DNA from: Cytobacillus oceanisediminis 2691
GTDB taxonomy: Bacteria; Bacillota; Bacilli; Bacillales; Cytobacillaceae
DNA: 64,000 nucleotides
Direction of reading: 5' to 3'
Assembly: GCF_007678455.1 (NCBI RefSeq)
Contig: NZ_VEEP01000012.1
Coordinates: forward strand, 62,001 to 126,000
The translations under genes and the position numbers were made by a program. The number at the start of each line of letters is the position of its first letter. Position 1 is the stretch's first letter. The notes below the pieces were generated by a model. That model had not been told where the DNA came from. It worked only from the letters and a program-made list of their open reading frames with translations, and ran no database searches. This document shows positions 62,509 through 64,000 of this stretch, piece by piece.

Positions 62509-62785
62509 TTGGGTTATGACAGGCTGTAATTTTAAAATATAATTCGAAAAAAACTTTTGAAGGAAACCATCAACCATTCACATGAATCTCCCCTATGGGT
62601 GGGCTTTTTTATTTGCAAAAAAATTTCCCAACATCCGTTTACAGAAAAAATTACATATCTGGAAGGTTTTAGCATTTATTTAGTCGAAAGAATAGCAAGG
62701 GGGTAAGGACAGGTGAGGACAATGTCGAGTATTGTCCGGTTTTGTCATATTAAAAATATTACAGAATAAGGGGTTGGGAAGTAAA

Positions 62786-63364
62786 ATGAAAGTAATGAAG
62801 GTCTTGCTTAGTCTCGTATTGGTATTGAGCATATTCGCAAGTGCCGGCTCTATTAAAACGGAAGCCGCTGCCAGAACTTTGTACGTTCCAATTTACAATC
62901 AGCAAGAGGATAATTGGTGCTGGGTGGCTACGGCACAATCGATTGTATATTACCACACGGGAGATAGACAGACTACCCAATGTACATTTTTTAAATGGGG
63001 GAAGGCAACCACCACTTGTTACGATGCTACGGGTTCATTGGAATTAGAAACTACACGCATCCTGTCTAAGGCATATTTTGCAGCCACTGGATACACAGTT
63101 GGCGACATTGTGAGTTACTCCGTAGTTAAAAGTCAGGTTGAAAAACAACAGCCAATGCTGACCAGGATTGTTTGGTCAAGTGGTGCTACAGTCGGTCATC
63201 AGGCGGTCATATACGGTTATGATGACAACGGCACCGGCTCGGACTATATAACATGGTCGGATGTCGGCACATCGGGTACTACCCCGAGAAAAACTACCTA
63301 CAAATATTTCGTGAGTAATGCAACCTTCTCTTGGGATGACACCAGGGTAGGAATGTACGACTAA
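62786..63364 (+). CDS. Secreted papain-like cysteine protease
   Basis: A 192-residue protein with a signal peptide (MKVMKVLLSLVLVLSIFASA, cleavage likely after the Ala at 27-29). The mature protein begins LYVPIYNQQEDNWCWVATAQSI, with catalytic Cys45, and has His138 in VGHQAVIYGYDD, matching the papain-like/AvrRpt2-type C70 or C39-like families. ATG 62786 is preferred because GGGGTTGGGAAG lies in front. It is 15 bases before another secreted protein gene. Confidence 0.85.
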   Translation: MKVMKVLLSLVLVLSIFASAGSIKTEAAARTLYVPIYNQQEDNWCWVATAQSIVYYHTGDRQTTQCTFFKWGKATTTCYDATGSLELETTRILSKAYFAATGYTVGDIVSYSVVKSQVEKQQPMLTRIVWSSGATVGHQAVIYGYDDNGTGSDYITWSDVGTSGTTPRKTTYKYFVSNATFSWDDTRVGMYD

Positions 63365-63379
63365 AAAGGGGGATTCACA

Positions 63380-64000
63380 ATGAAGAAACTGATGATGGTT
63401 TGCACTTTATTATTAAGCATTTTATTTACTTCTTTTCATGCGAGCGCTGCGGAAACCGAAATTCCTAAAGGTGCCCAAGATTTTGCAGACACTCATTTCA
63501 AGAACATTGTTTTGGACACAGTAAAAGGCGATACGCCGGGAAGTTTCAATTTTACTCCATCCGAAAACATCACATTCGGCCCACTGCTGAAAATCTATGT
63601 GATGGGTAAGGATTTCTATGTCGGCAAGAAAAAAGGAAGCGAAGGCATCGTGGATGCCAACGAATATATCTCTGTCGTATACCAGGATGGAAAGCCTGTC
63701 AACGCAATCTCTACATACTTAAATGAGGCAGGGGCCTATGATCTGGCAATATTCGGCTATCCATACGAGGATGTAAAGGAATTGGCGAAAATCAAGGAAA
63801 ACGAAAGCCTCCTTTATAATATGGAAAACGAACTATGGTTTGTTTATAACGGGAAAAAGGTAAAGGGTTTAAATAAGGCAGGCAAAGACCTCCTTAAGAC
63901 ACAGGAGAAATCCATTGAAGATTATCAGTCTGTCATAGTTGATATGTATGAGGGAAAGGTCGGCACAGATACAGGCCAAGATGGTGCAAAGGGCAGCATA
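63380..64000 (+). CDS. Secreted protein of unknown function (cut by window end)
   Basis: At least 207 residues, open to the right edge. It begins with a signal peptide (MKKLMMVCTLLLSILFTSFH, then ASAAE). The mature part is soluble, with alternating strand- and helix-like segments. It follows the cysteine protease gene by 15 bases with an AAAAAGGGGG site, so the two are co-expressed and may act together, for example as enzyme and partner or inhibitor. No family recognised. Confidence 0.75.
   Translation, partial: MKKLMMVCTLLLSILFTSFHASAAETEIPKGAQDFADTHFKNIVLDTVKGDTPGSFNFTPSENITFGPLLKIYVMGKDFYVGKKKGSEGIVDANEYISVVYQDGKPVNAISTYLNEAGAYDLAIFGYPYEDVKELAKIKENESLLYNMENELWFVYNGKKVKGLNKAGKDLLKTQEKSIEDYQSVIVDMYEGKVGTDTGQDGAKGSI

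Noticed and set aside
62577-62612. Terminator after the coiled-coil gene
   Set aside because: There is a T run but no convincing stem could be drawn.

Overview
The window looks like a chromosomal piece of a spore-forming Bacillaceae bacterium (Bacillus/Mesobacillus/Cytobacillus type). The grounds are moderate AT richness, strong AGGAGG-type ribosome binding sites, frequent TTG/GTG starts, and genes with clear Bacillus relatives (TnrA, type II pantothenate kinase, YeeI/YebC2, YbxH, DUF3219, DUF1292, GerP-like spore proteins). No rRNA, tRNA, phage or CRISPR was seen.

Positions 1-34.7 kb are dominated by acyl-CoA catabolism, with a few unrelated genes in between. There are three AMP-forming acyl-CoA ligases, four acyl-CoA dehydrogenases, one PaaG-like isomerase/hydratase, two MaoC-type hydratases, four SDRs (one partial), a thiolase, a thioesterase, a quinone oxidoreductase, an aldehyde and an alcohol dehydrogenase, an R2-like ligand-binding oxidase, a phosphotriesterase-like and an MBL-fold hydrolase, an APH-type kinase, a ComB/alpha-beta hydrolase fusion, and a LivHMGF-type ABC importer with its lipoprotein. 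A TetR regulator at 2037 and four similar 22-bp palindromes (2003, 2648, 17907, 22257) suggest one local regulon. The kinase plus ACAD11-like dehydrogenase suggests 4-hydroxyacyl-CoA degradation of the levulinate/4-hydroxy acid type, possibly fed by lactones.

Positions 34.9-43 kb hold pantothenate kinase, a flavin monooxygenase, a tnrA-amt nitrogen locus with a perfect TnrA box before each gene, two very small genes, a DDAH-like amidinotransferase-fold enzyme, an alanine/glycine:sodium symporter and a patatin. Positions 43-60 kb are mixed housekeeping: PhoD-like phosphatase, GH18 protein, hydrolases, YebC-family factor, MscS channel, dicarboxylate symporter, methyltransferase, two MFS transporters, nucleoside hydrolase and flavin reductase. 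Positions 60-62.5 kb form a spore-type island with three GerPA/GerPF-like paralogues, an Hsp20 protein and a GerPC-like coiled coil. The right edge has a secreted papain-like cysteine protease followed by a secreted protein cut by the window end.

The most unusual non-coding structures are two unrelated tandem arrays that both have a 52-bp period (10.2-10.85 kb and 40.2-40.67 kb), a five-copy motif repeating every 20-21 bp before an acyl-CoA dehydrogenase gene, and a 183-bp MITE-like element with imperfect terminal inverted repeats and a perfect 8-bp target duplication (15142-15340). Two genes, the MBL hydrolase at 6763 and the MFS transporter at 55654, appear to carry single-base frameshifts.
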